This document shows, piece by piece, positions 52,537 to 63,994 of a stretch of 64,000 nucleotides of DNA. The stretch is from Carboxylicivirga litoralis (lineage in GTDB: Bacteria > Bacteroidota > Bacteroidia > Bacteroidales > Marinilabiliaceae): NCBI RefSeq assembly GCF_025499605.1, contig NZ_JAFMVC010000001.1, positions 186,001-250,000 on the forward strand. The letters are read 5' to 3'. The notes under the pieces were generated by a model. It did not search any database, had not been told where the DNA came from, and was given only the letters and a program-made list of their open reading frames with translations. The first letter of the stretch is position 1. Each line of letters begins with the position of its first letter. The translations under genes and the position numbers were made by a program.

Positions 52537-53058
52537 CTAAATCAGTTTTTCATACGCCATAATGATATTTCTGATGGAGTCTGAACTAATCTCGCTGTAA
52601 TCAATTTTATCCAGAGCAATAAATTCGAATCCTGAGATATCATCTTTGGCATGCATGTTATCAAAACTCTTTACCTGACATAAAAAACCTAAATCTGTTG
52701 TATAAACCGAGAAGCCTGAAAAAATATATTCATTCGGAAAAGAAGCAATATACTCCAAACTAACAACATCCAAATTCAACTCCTCTTTAATTTCACGAAT
52801 AACCGACTCTTCGGCACGTTCCATCGGATCTACAAAACCACCAGGTAAATCCAGCTTGCCTTTCTCTGGTTCAAAAGCGCGACGCGTGAGTAAAATTTCC
52901 CCTCTATTATTAACTATTACGGCTGCAACAGCACAGGCCGAATTGATAAAAAAATGAAAATGACAGGATGCACATTTAAAGGATTTACTCCCATCAAACA
53001 CAAAATTGGCGGAACCACATTTAGGACAAAATTGAAGTATATCTTGAGGCTGGGTCAT
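52537..53058 (-). CDS. Zinc-ribbon Nudix hydrolase
   Basis: A 173-residue Nudix protein with an N-terminal zinc ribbon (CPKC and CASC pairs at about 10-13 and 27-30), as in NudC-type NADH pyrophosphatases. The Nudix box is in GGFVDPMERAEESVIREIKEELNLD. The NudC-specific SQPWPFPxS motif after the box is absent, and the region after it reads YIASFPNEYIFSGFSVYTTD, so the substrate may be a different nucleotide. ATG at 53058 starts right before the zinc ribbon and is preferred to an ATG at 53100. Confidence 0.9.
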   Translation of the reverse strand: MTQPQDILQFCPKCGSANFVFDGSKSFKCASCHFHFFINSACAVAAVIVNNRGEILLTRRAFEPEKGKLDLPGGFVDPMERAEESVIREIKEELNLDVVSLEYIASFPNEYIFSGFSVYTTDLGFLCQVKSFDNMHAKDDISGFEFIALDKIDYSEISSDSIRNIIMAYEKLI

Positions 53059-53121
53059 AGTTTTGAGATTAGACCAATTAAATTTATTTAACAAAATCAA
53101 TGCTAAAATTACTTATAAACA

Positions 53122-53154
53122 TTTGATTAATTACGACTAAGCAACTTATATTTG
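53122..53154 (+). promoter_or_regulatory. Bacteroidota promoter of the coiled-coil gene
   Basis: TTTG at 53122-53125 and TATATTTG at 53147-53154 are separated by 21 bases, fitting the -33/-7 consensus. The ATG of the coiled-coil gene follows 42 bases later. Confidence 0.65.
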
Positions 53155-53196
53155 TTGGTACTAAATGTACACAGTAATTTTTGAAACTAACCCTTC

Positions 53197-53790
53197 ATGC
53201 CAAAATTAAAGCCATCACCTATTGTTAAATCAGCGTATGATATCCTGGCCTTTGCCTTGAATTTGCAGAGGCATCCGCAATATGAAAATATTTACGTTGA
53301 TAAAAAGAAAATCAACTACCGACGAACCAAATGGGGCTTTGAAAAAGAAGAGAAGTATAATTTACGATTGGCCCTGATGCGAAAAGAAAGGCAACATGAG
53401 CAATTGAGGTATGATTACAATAACCTGGCATATGAATATGAACAATTGCTCAAACGCAAAACCGGTCTTATCCATCATCTAGAAATGGCCAACAACAAGT
53501 TGAAAGAATATCGCAAAGAGAAAGGCTTCTTAAAAAAACACCTGAAAGAAGTGTTGGATAAAAACATCTCGATTGAAAAACGCATGCAACGGATGCTTAA
53601 ACAGGAAGAAAATCAACAACAGCAAATTGAAAAACTTAAAAGCTCAAAAGACAACCTGTTTGAACAAAATAATTACCTGACAGATAAAACCCGGCAACAA
53701 AAAACACAGATAAATGCCTTGCAAAAAACCATTGAGCAATTGAAATTGAACAGCACCGAAAAGATGCTTGAAAAAAAGGCCGAATTTTAA
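53197..53790 (+). CDS. Cytoplasmic coiled-coil protein of unknown function
   Basis: A 197-residue, highly charged protein. The first 50 residues (SAYDILAFALNLQRHPQYENIYVDKKKINYRRTKWGFEKEEKY) look globular. From about residue 55 to 190 the sequence is continuous coiled coil with heptad spacing (LRLALMRKERQHEQLRYDYNNLAYEYEQLL and further), rich in Lys, Gln and Glu. No signal peptide and no membrane segment. I do not recognise a family. It may be structural or a scaffold. Its stop is 1 base away from the stop of the convergent beta-galactosidase gene. Confidence 0.75.
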   Translation: MPKLKPSPIVKSAYDILAFALNLQRHPQYENIYVDKKKINYRRTKWGFEKEEKYNLRLALMRKERQHEQLRYDYNNLAYEYEQLLKRKTGLIHHLEMANNKLKEYRKEKGFLKKHLKEVLDKNISIEKRMQRMLKQEENQQQQIEKLKSSKDNLFEQNNYLTDKTRQQKTQINALQKTIEQLKLNSTEKMLEKKAEF

Positions 53791-53791
53791 A

Positions 53792-57079
<3,288 letters not shown>

Positions 57080-57082
57080 TTA

Positions 57083-58672
57083 CTAAAATCCGTTTAATTC
57101 CATGGTTACGGTTGGTATCAACAGTAAGAAACCAATAATGATTAAAGTTATAATAAGTGGTGCAATCCATTTTACCCACTTCGTATAGGGTATTTTGGCA
57201 ACACCCAATACACCTATCAATACCGGTGATGTTGGGGTAATCATATTGGTAAAACCATCGCCAAACTGAAAGGCCATTACCGTTGCCTGGCGCGATAAAC
57301 CAATTAAATCGCTGAAAGGCGCCATAATGGGCATGGTCAAGGCAGCTTTGGCCGAACCACTGGGGATAAAGATATTGATTAGCGTTTGTATGCAATACAT
57401 GATACCCACCGAAGCAATGTTACCCAGGTCACTCATGGACTGTGCCATGCTATGCAGGATGGTGTGTACGATTTTTCCATCTTCCAGAATCACAATAATA
57501 CCACCTGCCAAACCAACCACTAAGGCAGCTGACATAATATCCTTAGCACCTTCTAAAAACAGCTTGGTGATTTTATCGGCATCATTGCCCATAGCAGCAC
57601 CCGACAGAATACCCATCGCCAGGAATAAGGCCGCTATCTCGGTGATGTACCACTCGTAGCCCATCACCCCAATAATTAAAAACAAGATGGTAAAACCCAG
57701 GAGGTTGAGAATAAAGAAATGCACCTTTTTGCGCAACGACAGAAATCCGGCAATAGCAAAAAAGCCAGCCATCACAGGCATTACGGGCCAGGTCACACCT
57801 TCGCCTCCTCCCATTTTTAAGGTCGTCATGGGATGCTTAATGGCAAATAATATCAATACCACAGTGGTTAAGCCATAGACCCACCAGGCCGAACGTGATG
57901 TTTTATCTTCCAGACCTTCGATGGTGCCTGCATTGCGCTGTCGCCAGTACTCATCTTCTTCGTACACGGCCGATGACTTGGGGTTTTTCTTCACCTTGCG
58001 GGCATACCATAGGATGTAGGCAAAACCAACTATATTAATCACCACCCAGCAAACCAAACGGTATTCGAAGCCTGAGAACAAGGGCAGCTCGGCTAAGCCC
58101 TGTGCAATACCAATGGTGAAAGGATTCAGCACCGCTCCGGCAAAACCCAATCCGGCTGCCACAAACACAATGCCCACACCGGTGATGCTATCGTAGCCCA
58201 TGGAGATGGCCAACGGCACCAGCACCACCATAAAGGCAATGGTTTCTTCACTCATGCCAAAGACCGCTCCAAAGATGGAGAACATGAGCATGATGAGTAT
58301 GAGTATAAGGTTATTGGCGCCCACCGCCCGAATGGCTTTATACTTATCGAGTTTCTTTACAAAATCGAGAAAGGATAAAATACCCACATCAATGGCACGC
58401 GAATCATTCATAATCCAGAAGGCACCACCAATCATCAGGATAAAGACAATGATACCGGCTCCTTTTTCAAAACCATGCACCATGGCTGCAAATATTTCCC
58501 AGGTCTGCGGTTGACTGTCAATACTGTGAAACACCATCTCGGTGGTTTCGACACCATCCACTATTTTGGTTTCTTGCACATACTCACCACCCGGCACAAA
58601 CCAGGTTGCTACTGCTGCAAACACAATCAGCGAAAAAACGATAACGTAGGTATGGGGGACTTTTTTAAACAT
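57083..58672 (-). CDS. YfcC-family transporter
   Basis: A 529-residue integral membrane protein of the YfcC/DcuC superfamily, with about 12 helices. Conserved features are the N-terminal TWFVPGGEYVQ, IGGAFWIMNDSRAIDVG, FGMSEETIAFMVVLVPLA, GLGFAGAVLNPFTIGIAQ, the long central hydrophilic loop (about 225-270) and the IPSGSAKAALTMPIMAPFSDLIG then FGDGFTNMITPTSPVLIG repeat of half-helix loops. Such proteins are proposed to carry C4-dicarboxylates, amino acids or acetate; the substrate is unknown. It is monocistronic, with its own terminator. Confidence 0.92.
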   Translation of the reverse strand: MFKKVPHTYVIVFSLIVFAAVATWFVPGGEYVQETKIVDGVETTEMVFHSIDSQPQTWEIFAAMVHGFEKGAGIIVFILMIGGAFWIMNDSRAIDVGILSFLDFVKKLDKYKAIRAVGANNLILILIMLMFSIFGAVFGMSEETIAFMVVLVPLAISMGYDSITGVGIVFVAAGLGFAGAVLNPFTIGIAQGLAELPLFSGFEYRLVCWVVINIVGFAYILWYARKVKKNPKSSAVYEEDEYWRQRNAGTIEGLEDKTSRSAWWVYGLTTVVLILFAIKHPMTTLKMGGGEGVTWPVMPVMAGFFAIAGFLSLRKKVHFFILNLLGFTILFLIIGVMGYEWYITEIAALFLAMGILSGAAMGNDADKITKLFLEGAKDIMSAALVVGLAGGIIVILEDGKIVHTILHSMAQSMSDLGNIASVGIMYCIQTLINIFIPSGSAKAALTMPIMAPFSDLIGLSRQATVMAFQFGDGFTNMITPTSPVLIGVLGVAKIPYTKWVKWIAPLIITLIIIGFLLLIPTVTMELNGF

Positions 58673-58802
58673 AGTTTTTTAAGAGTCAAGATTTAAGACA
58701 TAAGTATCAAGATGACGCAATATCGCCATAAATTAACAGTGGGCAAAAATAGGATTTTAATTGGATTGTGCTGTATGCTATGGAACAGCTATGAATCCCC
58801 AT

Positions 58803-58819
58803 CGCCTTCGGCACTTCCC
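58803..58819. repeat. REP-like 17-base repeat, copy 2
   Basis: CGCCTTCGGCACTTCCC is identical to bases 56980-56996. Both copies follow a C-rich or CCCCAT context and are downstream of minus-strand genes or their terminators. Confidence 0.65.
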
Positions 58820-58971
58820 TCCCGTTTATACGAGGCAAGCCAGGGAAAGAGTGTAATACCATATTGAAAAAAAATAAACACAGAGGCGCGGAGTCACTGA
58901 GTTTTTTATGTGGAGCCAAACTTCCCTGGCATCTTTGTGGTGCTTAGGTAGTGGCGAGGATGGAAAAACAG

Positions 58972-59004
58972 AAACCTGTCAGGTTTTGGAATCCTGACAG
59001 GTTT
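58972..59004 (-). terminator. Terminator downstream of the helical protein gene
   Basis: AAACCTGTCAGG (58972-58983) pairs perfectly over 12 bases with CCTGACAGGTTT (58993-59004) around a 9-base loop. It lies 30 bases past the stop of the 219-residue protein, with a T-rich minus-strand tail (CTGTTTTT). Confidence 0.8.
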
Positions 59005-59034
59005 GCAATAATATGCGAGTCTTTATTTTAATTG

Positions 59035-59694
59035 CTAGCTTTTTACGGCTTTGCCTAAAGCTTCGAGCAGTTGAGGATCATCTTCGAGGGCAATGCGAGC
59101 CACGGCATAAAATTCCGACATCCAGTCGTCGAGCTTAGCGAGGGCTTCGTCTTTGGCCTTGGTGGCTGACTCCGACTCCCCTACTTCACGCAAATATGTC
59201 GTGCGCTTACTTTTCAGGTTGGCAATTAATTGTTTTGCCTGAGTAACATCATCAAGCGTTAACTTAAGGCGGGCCATTTTTGCCAACAGGGCTTCATCGG
59301 CAGCTAACACATCGTAAAAACGCTCTATTCCTGCCAATCGGCTGGCGTAAGCCACCGGCAAGGCTTTATGAATTAAAAGTTTGATTTGTGCATCCGGATC
59401 GTTTCGATACACCACCTTTGCCTTTTTGCGATGCAGGCGATAAACTATCTCTACAGCTTCCTTAGCCTCTTTAAAAGCGGTAGAAGCAACAGTGGTTTCA
59501 TCGTCTTCGGTTTTATTAAACTTAAAGGCTTCGTGAGCCGCCTGGTTAAGTCCTTTACCTTCTTCAATAAGGGCACTGTCATAGCCCATTTCGGCCATTG
59601 CGGCGGCAATGGCGGGTTGTGCTACTACATTTTCAAGAGCCACATCGCTTCGTGTCAGCAACTCTGTTTCGGAGTTTTTAAATCTTGCTCCCAT
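59035..59694 (-). CDS. Unrecognised helical protein downstream of the 21-base array
   Basis: A 219-residue soluble, almost entirely alpha-helical protein of no family I recognise. There is no signal peptide, membrane helix, Cys cluster or nucleotide-binding motif. It is rich in Ala, Glu, Lys and Leu; segments include AQPAIAAAMAEMGYDSALIEEGKGLNQAAHEAF and LHRKKAKVVYRNDPDAQIKLL, then VTQAKQLIANLKSKRTTYL. It begins with MGARFKNSETELLTRSD. Its coding sequence has higher GC than the repeat-patch neighbours and good open-frame quality. The region 100-350 bases upstream of its start is the 21-base array, so the two may be linked. Confidence 0.72.
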   Translation of the reverse strand: MGARFKNSETELLTRSDVALENVVAQPAIAAAMAEMGYDSALIEEGKGLNQAAHEAFKFNKTEDDETTVASTAFKEAKEAVEIVYRLHRKKAKVVYRNDPDAQIKLLIHKALPVAYASRLAGIERFYDVLAADEALLAKMARLKLTLDDVTQAKQLIANLKSKRTTYLREVGESESATKAKDEALAKLDDWMSEFYAVARIALEDDPQLLEALGKAVKS

Positions 59695-59795
59695 TTGTTA
59701 CAAATTTTAAGATTAAACTTTGGTTAACACCAACCTGCGTTCAGGACTGGCTTCTTTCTGACAGATGCTGTTTATCCTTATCTTTTGTAACTCTG

Positions 59796-60047
59796 TTTTT
59801 CAATTCCTTCTGTATAATTATGTCTTCCTAGCGACCAATGAGGCACTCCTACCGGCCATTTGTTGACCCCGGAGGTCTAATCGTGCGCTCCGGAGCTCTT
59901 ATCATGCACTCCTACCGGCTGATCATCGGTTCCGGAAGGCCGTTCATAGATTGCTACCGGCTCCTTGAGTATTCCTACCTGTCAATCATGGGTTGCTACG
60001 GGTGATTTATTATTGCCCACCAGGCGAGTTGTTGCTATACACTACCT
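59796..60047. repeat. Diverged tandem array with exact 21-base period
   Basis: Starting at 59796, twelve consecutive 21-base units keep the same phase with no gaps. The best copies follow ATCATG-nn-yTCCTACCGG-y (units start at 59817, 59838, 59901, 59943, 59964 and 59985). In three units (59859, 59880, 59922) the centre changes to CCGGAG or CCGGAA, and two of these hold small palindromes such as GCTCCGGAGC. The outermost units at 59796 and 60027 are eroded. The array fills much of the 373-base gap (59695-60067) between two minus-strand genes. A plus-strand frame of 55 codons (59838-60005) follows the period; all minus frames have stops. Confidence 0.8.
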
Positions 60048-60067
60048 TCTTACTCCATCTCTATGCT

Positions 60068-60262
60068 TTAAAGTTCTGCCTGCTTTTTCTTCTCCTGTCG
60101 ATGGGATTGTATCACACTCAAAATAATCAGTACCATAGAGGCAATGCCTAAGTAAATGCCGGCATTGAAGAACCAGCTAAAATCGGTATCGCTCAACAGA
60201 TACAGCTGAGCTGCTATAACAATAACTGCAAAAATGATGATTAATAATTTTTGTTTTTTCAT
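60068..60262 (-). CDS. Small membrane protein
   Basis: A 64-residue protein with two predicted membrane helices: LLIIIFAVIVIAAQLYLL (about 5-22) and FFNAGIYLGIASMVLIILSVI (about 31-51). It has a basic cytoplasmic end, QSHRQEKKKQAEL, and a short linker SDTDFSWF between the helices. I do not recognise a family. The start MKKQK fits a minus-strand ATG. It lies downstream of the ROCO gene and upstream of the 21-base array. Confidence 0.65.
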   Translation of the reverse strand: MKKQKLLIIIFAVIVIAAQLYLLSDTDFSWFFNAGIYLGIASMVLIILSVIQSHRQEKKKQAEL

Positions 60263-60306
60263 GGTTGGGGGTTTGGGTAATTGTTAAAGTTTAATGTGGT
60301 TTGATA

Positions 60307-60329
60307 TGGCGTAGCGTGACGCTACGCCA
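60307..60329. repeat. Perfect 10-pair GC-rich hairpin
   Basis: TGGCGTAGCG (60307-60316) and CGCTACGCCA (60320-60329) pair perfectly around the loop TGA. It is located between the ROCO gene end and the small membrane protein. No T-run follows on the minus strand, so a REP-like element is as likely as a terminator. Confidence 0.7.
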
Positions 60330-60359
60330 AACGGGGAGACAAAATGTTTATTCACTAGC

Positions 60360-63300
60360 CTACAATTTCTTAATCACATCAAGTATCACAGGAGGTACAG
60401 CCGGCATCCCTGTATTTGTTGCGATATTATTGTACAGCTCTGCCAGCTGAACACCATAATCGCGACCTTGCCGCATTAACTTTAATCCCTTGTGCAAAGA
60501 TGATTCCTCATCGCCCAAAGCATTTATAAAACGTGTTAATCGTCCCTTTGATCTGGCTGGCAATTCATCATCATTATTTTGCGCTGTTTCTAATTGTTCT
60601 ATAGCCTTCTCAGCCTTATTTATATCTTTAAGCGTAATTTCATAATCATCTTCTGACAAACCTCCGTTTAAAAGCAATTTTTTTTCATCCTCAAAATCTT
60701 CCGTTAGATTTTGAACCTCACCCAACATGTTGGAAATAGTTATGGTGACTTCACTTTTGGCAGTTGCTTCAGCCTTTGCATTGGCAGTTGCTGCTGACTG
60801 ATTATTATTGTTGTTTATATTTTTAATGTGATTGATGCTCATACCCATTTCTTTTAACTGTTTCAATAAATGATTGTCTTTATTTTCATTTGCAGCGTTT
60901 TCAATGACAATATCACTAATGATTTGACCAATGTTAACTTGCTTCCACCTGGATTCCTGACAATCAACAAAGAAACTTCTGTTAATTACTTTATCCCAAA
61001 GCATATCATAATCGTAGAAGGATGGTTTTTCTTCTGATTGCATCCGTTTAAGACATGTTTCGCAATTGCAAGCGACCTTTGATTTAACGTTTATATTTTT
61101 AAAATCTTTATGAAGCTTATCTACAGCGTGGCGAATGTTAGATAACATATGCTTACATCCACTTTTATTGCCACTGATTTTTATATCAATTACTGTTTGG
61201 TTCTCTTGTGGATCATTAAATTGCTGAACCTCAGCAAAGGAATTTCCTCCATCAAAACTATCAATCAGCCTCATGCCTGTTTTCCATTGCTGTTCTTTTT
61301 CAATCTTATCATTAAGTTGTACAATTAAGCGAGAAAATAAACCATGAGGAATAAAACCATAGTGATACCTGAAACGAAGGTTAGTTTCATGCTCCCATCC
61401 ATTTTTAGGCTTATCTGACGGCAACAGTAGAGGTGTAATAAAGACATCTTTTTGGTCGGGTATTTCATAACAAATATCAAACTTATCCTTAAGCAACAGA
61501 TTAATTAACATGACCTTTTCTTCTTCGGAATAATTATTGGAATCCCATTTTGAAAAGGCCTGTTCCCGGGTAAAACGACCACCTCGTTCTTCAATTTTCT
61601 TATCAGATAGTATATAATACATACCCTTAGTTAACCAGTTTTGATCCAGGAATATATGTGTACATAAATCCCGATCATCAAAGTACACTAAATCACCCAC
61701 CGACCTGAAATAATCGAGGCACCAGTCTGCCTGTCGTTTATTAAAGTCTATCGAGGGATCTTCACACAATTTATAATACTCATCTTTACGTATGTAACGC
61801 AATCCTTCTCGTTCCTTTAAAGCTTTCCGCACCAATCCCCACTTTCTAGGAACCTTACGGTTAACTAATTCAATGTCCGATAGCTTTTCAGCAATCATTT
61901 CCTGTAAGGATGCCCATCTCTTTTTATGCCTGGTCTGAATTTGATTTAGGTTGACTTCAATTGAGTTGATGGTTAATTCAGGGTATAACTCCTGGTACTT
62001 GTTTAATGCAAATTTCTCGTTGGCATGCTTTGCTTCCTTGGGGTTTTCTAAAACAATCACATTGCTTTTGGGGCCAAGCAGATTAATTATCTGAAACCAA
62101 TAATCAAAATTGGTGTTTTCAGCTCGTTTATCCGAAACCAACACATAAAGGCACTCCTCTGTAATAAAGAACTGGTGCAACATTTTTTGGATATTTTGTC
62201 CACCAAAATCCCATAAATGCGCTTGTATATTAACGTTAGCTTCTTCAGTATGAACAAACTCTTTACCACGGTTAACTACCACACCAATAGTAGAATCTAA
62301 CTTGCCTGGTTTTACTTCATATTTGGGATCGAGTAATAAATTCGCAAAAGTAGTTTTACCGGCTCCTCCTTGCCCCAATATCATCAATTTTGACTCGAAA
62401 AAAGGAGTTGATCCGGTTTTATCTATTTGTGAAAACCATTCCAATATAGCATCACTGCCTTGTTCTACTATATTTATTGGAGGACTGGTGATTGCATTAT
62501 TAAACAAAGACACTCCACCCCACTTTCTTAAATTTTGCTGTTTATAGAGCCCTTTCTTTAACAACGGTACTAAACTATCCAATTCTTTGATTTGGTTCGA
62601 ACTAAGATTTAAATTGACTAACTTTGATAACTCTGTCAAAGAACTTATATCACTAACTTTATTACTTTTAAGATCTAGGCTTGACAAATTAGTTAGATTT
62701 TTAAGGGGTAAGATATCACTGATTTGGTTTGAACTAAGATCTAAACTTGTAAGATCTATCATCCTTTCTAAGAAACTAATATCACTAATCTTATTATCAC
62801 TTAAACGTAAAGTTTTTAAACCAGTTAAGTCTCTCAAAAATTCAGCTTCATAAATTTTATTTTCATGAAGATCTAAACTTTTTAATCCTGACAAGTTCTT
62901 TAAAAAAGTATAATCATTGATTCTGTTATTACCAAGATCTAGATTCTTCAAACAAGTTAGACTCTTCAAAAAGTTGTAATCACTAATCTGATTTTCTCTA
63001 ATTTCTAAAGTTGTCAGACTTGTCAACTTTTCCATAAAGCTAACATCACTAAATTGAACATAACTAAGACCTAAAGTATTCAATCCTGTTAGCTTTTCTA
63101 GAAAATGTATGTTACTAATTTGATTGTTTCTCAAATTCAAATTAGTAATATTAGTCAATTTTTCTAACCAACTAATATCATTGATATTATTATAGCGAAG
63201 ATCTAAGTTGGTTATTCCAGTTAAATTCTTTAAAAAGCTAATATCACTGATTCTACTAAAACTAAGGTCCAAATTAGTTAAACAGGATAGATCCGAAATA

Positions 63301-63809
63301 CAACTCACTTCCTTAAGCGGATTAGAACTAAGTTCAAGATTTGCTAATTTATCCAAATTCTTCAAGGGGCTAGTATCAGTGATTGTATTATCACCAAGTT
63401 GTAAGAATTCCAATCCCGTTAACTCTTCCAAGAAACTAATATCACAAATTTGATTCGCTCTAAGAGATAAAGCAATTATGGAAGGTATCCTTTTTAGGAC
63501 CGAAAAATCATTTAATGACCATTTTTCGAATACATCTCCACCAAAGGTAAAAGCCTTTAAATGTCTTAAGTGTTCGAATTTATCGGGTAGACCTGTTTTG
63601 TTAAACTTATTTTGTTTCCCTATATTTCTACTTAGATACCAACCTTGCATTCCAAAATCCCAATAGATCGAACAAAAATTTAGCTCTTCCAACCAATCCA
63701 ATTCAAAGAGTTCATCCGGAAAATCGGTTAAACCACAATTTCCTAAATCAAGTTTTCCAGTTCTTTCTTCTTTTTCTTTTTTAATTAGTTGTAAGGCTAG
63801 TTCACTCAT
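60360..63809 (-). CDS. LRR-Roc-COR (ROCO) GTPase protein
   Basis: An 1149-residue cytoplasmic ROCO protein. The N-terminal region is followed by 14 consecutive 22-residue leucine-rich repeats at residues 108-415 (units of the type LTGLKTLRLSDNKISDISFLER, shown here only by pattern LxxLxxLxLxxNxIxDxxxLxx). The Roc GTPase domain starts near 470 with P-loop GQGGAGKT (about 478-485), switch II LWDFGGQ (about 531-537) and VSDKRAENTNFDYW, then a COR dimerisation domain (about 650-940). The C-terminus has an Asn/Ala-rich linker (NNNNQSAATANAKAEAT) and a helical tail. Prokaryotic ROCO proteins cycle between dimer and monomer with nucleotide state; targets are unknown. Possible regulatory half-sites lie upstream. 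Confidence 0.93.
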   Translation of the reverse strand: MSELALQLIKKEKEERTGKLDLGNCGLTDFPDELFELDWLEELNFCSIYWDFGMQGWYLSRNIGKQNKFNKTGLPDKFEHLRHLKAFTFGGDVFEKWSLNDFSVLKRIPSIIALSLRANQICDISFLEELTGLEFLQLGDNTITDTSPLKNLDKLANLELSSNPLKEVSCISDLSCLTNLDLSFSRISDISFLKNLTGITNLDLRYNNINDISWLEKLTNITNLNLRNNQISNIHFLEKLTGLNTLGLSYVQFSDVSFMEKLTSLTTLEIRENQISDYNFLKSLTCLKNLDLGNNRINDYTFLKNLSGLKSLDLHENKIYEAEFLRDLTGLKTLRLSDNKISDISFLERMIDLTSLDLSSNQISDILPLKNLTNLSSLDLKSNKVSDISSLTELSKLVNLNLSSNQIKELDSLVPLLKKGLYKQQNLRKWGGVSLFNNAITSPPINIVEQGSDAILEWFSQIDKTGSTPFFESKLMILGQGGAGKTTFANLLLDPKYEVKPGKLDSTIGVVVNRGKEFVHTEEANVNIQAHLWDFGGQNIQKMLHQFFITEECLYVLVSDKRAENTNFDYWFQIINLLGPKSNVIVLENPKEAKHANEKFALNKYQELYPELTINSIEVNLNQIQTRHKKRWASLQEMIAEKLSDIELVNRKVPRKWGLVRKALKEREGLRYIRKDEYYKLCEDPSIDFNKRQADWCLDYFRSVGDLVYFDDRDLCTHIFLDQNWLTKGMYYILSDKKIEERGGRFTREQAFSKWDSNNYSEEEKVMLINLLLKDKFDICYEIPDQKDVFITPLLLPSDKPKNGWEHETNLRFRYHYGFIPHGLFSRLIVQLNDKIEKEQQWKTGMRLIDSFDGGNSFAEVQQFNDPQENQTVIDIKISGNKSGCKHMLSNIRHAVDKLHKDFKNINVKSKVACNCETCLKRMQSEEKPSFYDYDMLWDKVINRSFFVDCQESRWKQVNIGQIISDIVIENAANENKDNHLLKQLKEMGMSINHIKNINNNNNQSAATANAKAEATAKSEVTITISNMLGEVQNLTEDFEDEKKLLLNGGLSEDDYEITLKDINKAEKAIEQLETAQNNDDELPARSKGRLTRFINALGDEESSLHKGLKLMRQGRDYGVQLAELYNNIATNTGMPAVPPVILDVIKKL

Positions 63810-63945
63810 AATACTTGATAACTATTGAAATTAATGGCTTAATAATAAAATCAACTTCACAATTAAGCATACTAAAACATCTTATTATTTTAAACTAATA
63901 AATATATCCACTTCACTATATATCCAATATACCTTCTTAACATGC

Positions 63946-63994
63946 AGATACATATTAAACACCCACATGTATCTTCATCCATGTTCAGATACAT
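63946..63994. promoter_or_regulatory. Three evenly spaced AGATACAT half-sites upstream of the ROCO gene
   Basis: AGATACAT at 63946-63953, its reverse complement ATGTATCT at 63967-63974, and AGATACAT again at 63987-63994. Start-to-start distances are 21 and 20 bases, about two helical turns, so all sites would face one side of the helix. Operator function is inferred. Confidence 0.5.

Larger units (their letters stand above)
58673..59034. other. Gene-free stretch with dispersed-repeat remnants
   Basis: 362 bases between two minus-strand genes. It contains CGCCTTCGGCACTTCCC (58803-58819), identical to the sequence at 56980-56996, then a stretch beginning ACACAGAGGCGCGG (about 58880) and a later CATCTTTGTGGTGCTTAG typical of dispersed intergenic repeats in this phylum, and the terminator at 58972-59004. 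No convincing coding frame; the minus frame at 58707-58919 runs through repeat sequence. Confidence 0.55.

Noticed and set aside
57083-58672. Polysaccharide utilisation locus around the beta-galactosidase
   Set aside because: No SusC- or SusD-like genes, sulfatases or other glycosidases are nearby; the adjacent transporter is YfcC-type and has its own terminator.
59796-60047. CRISPR array
   Set aside because: The 21-base units are contiguous and diverged with no spacers, and no cas genes are present in the window.
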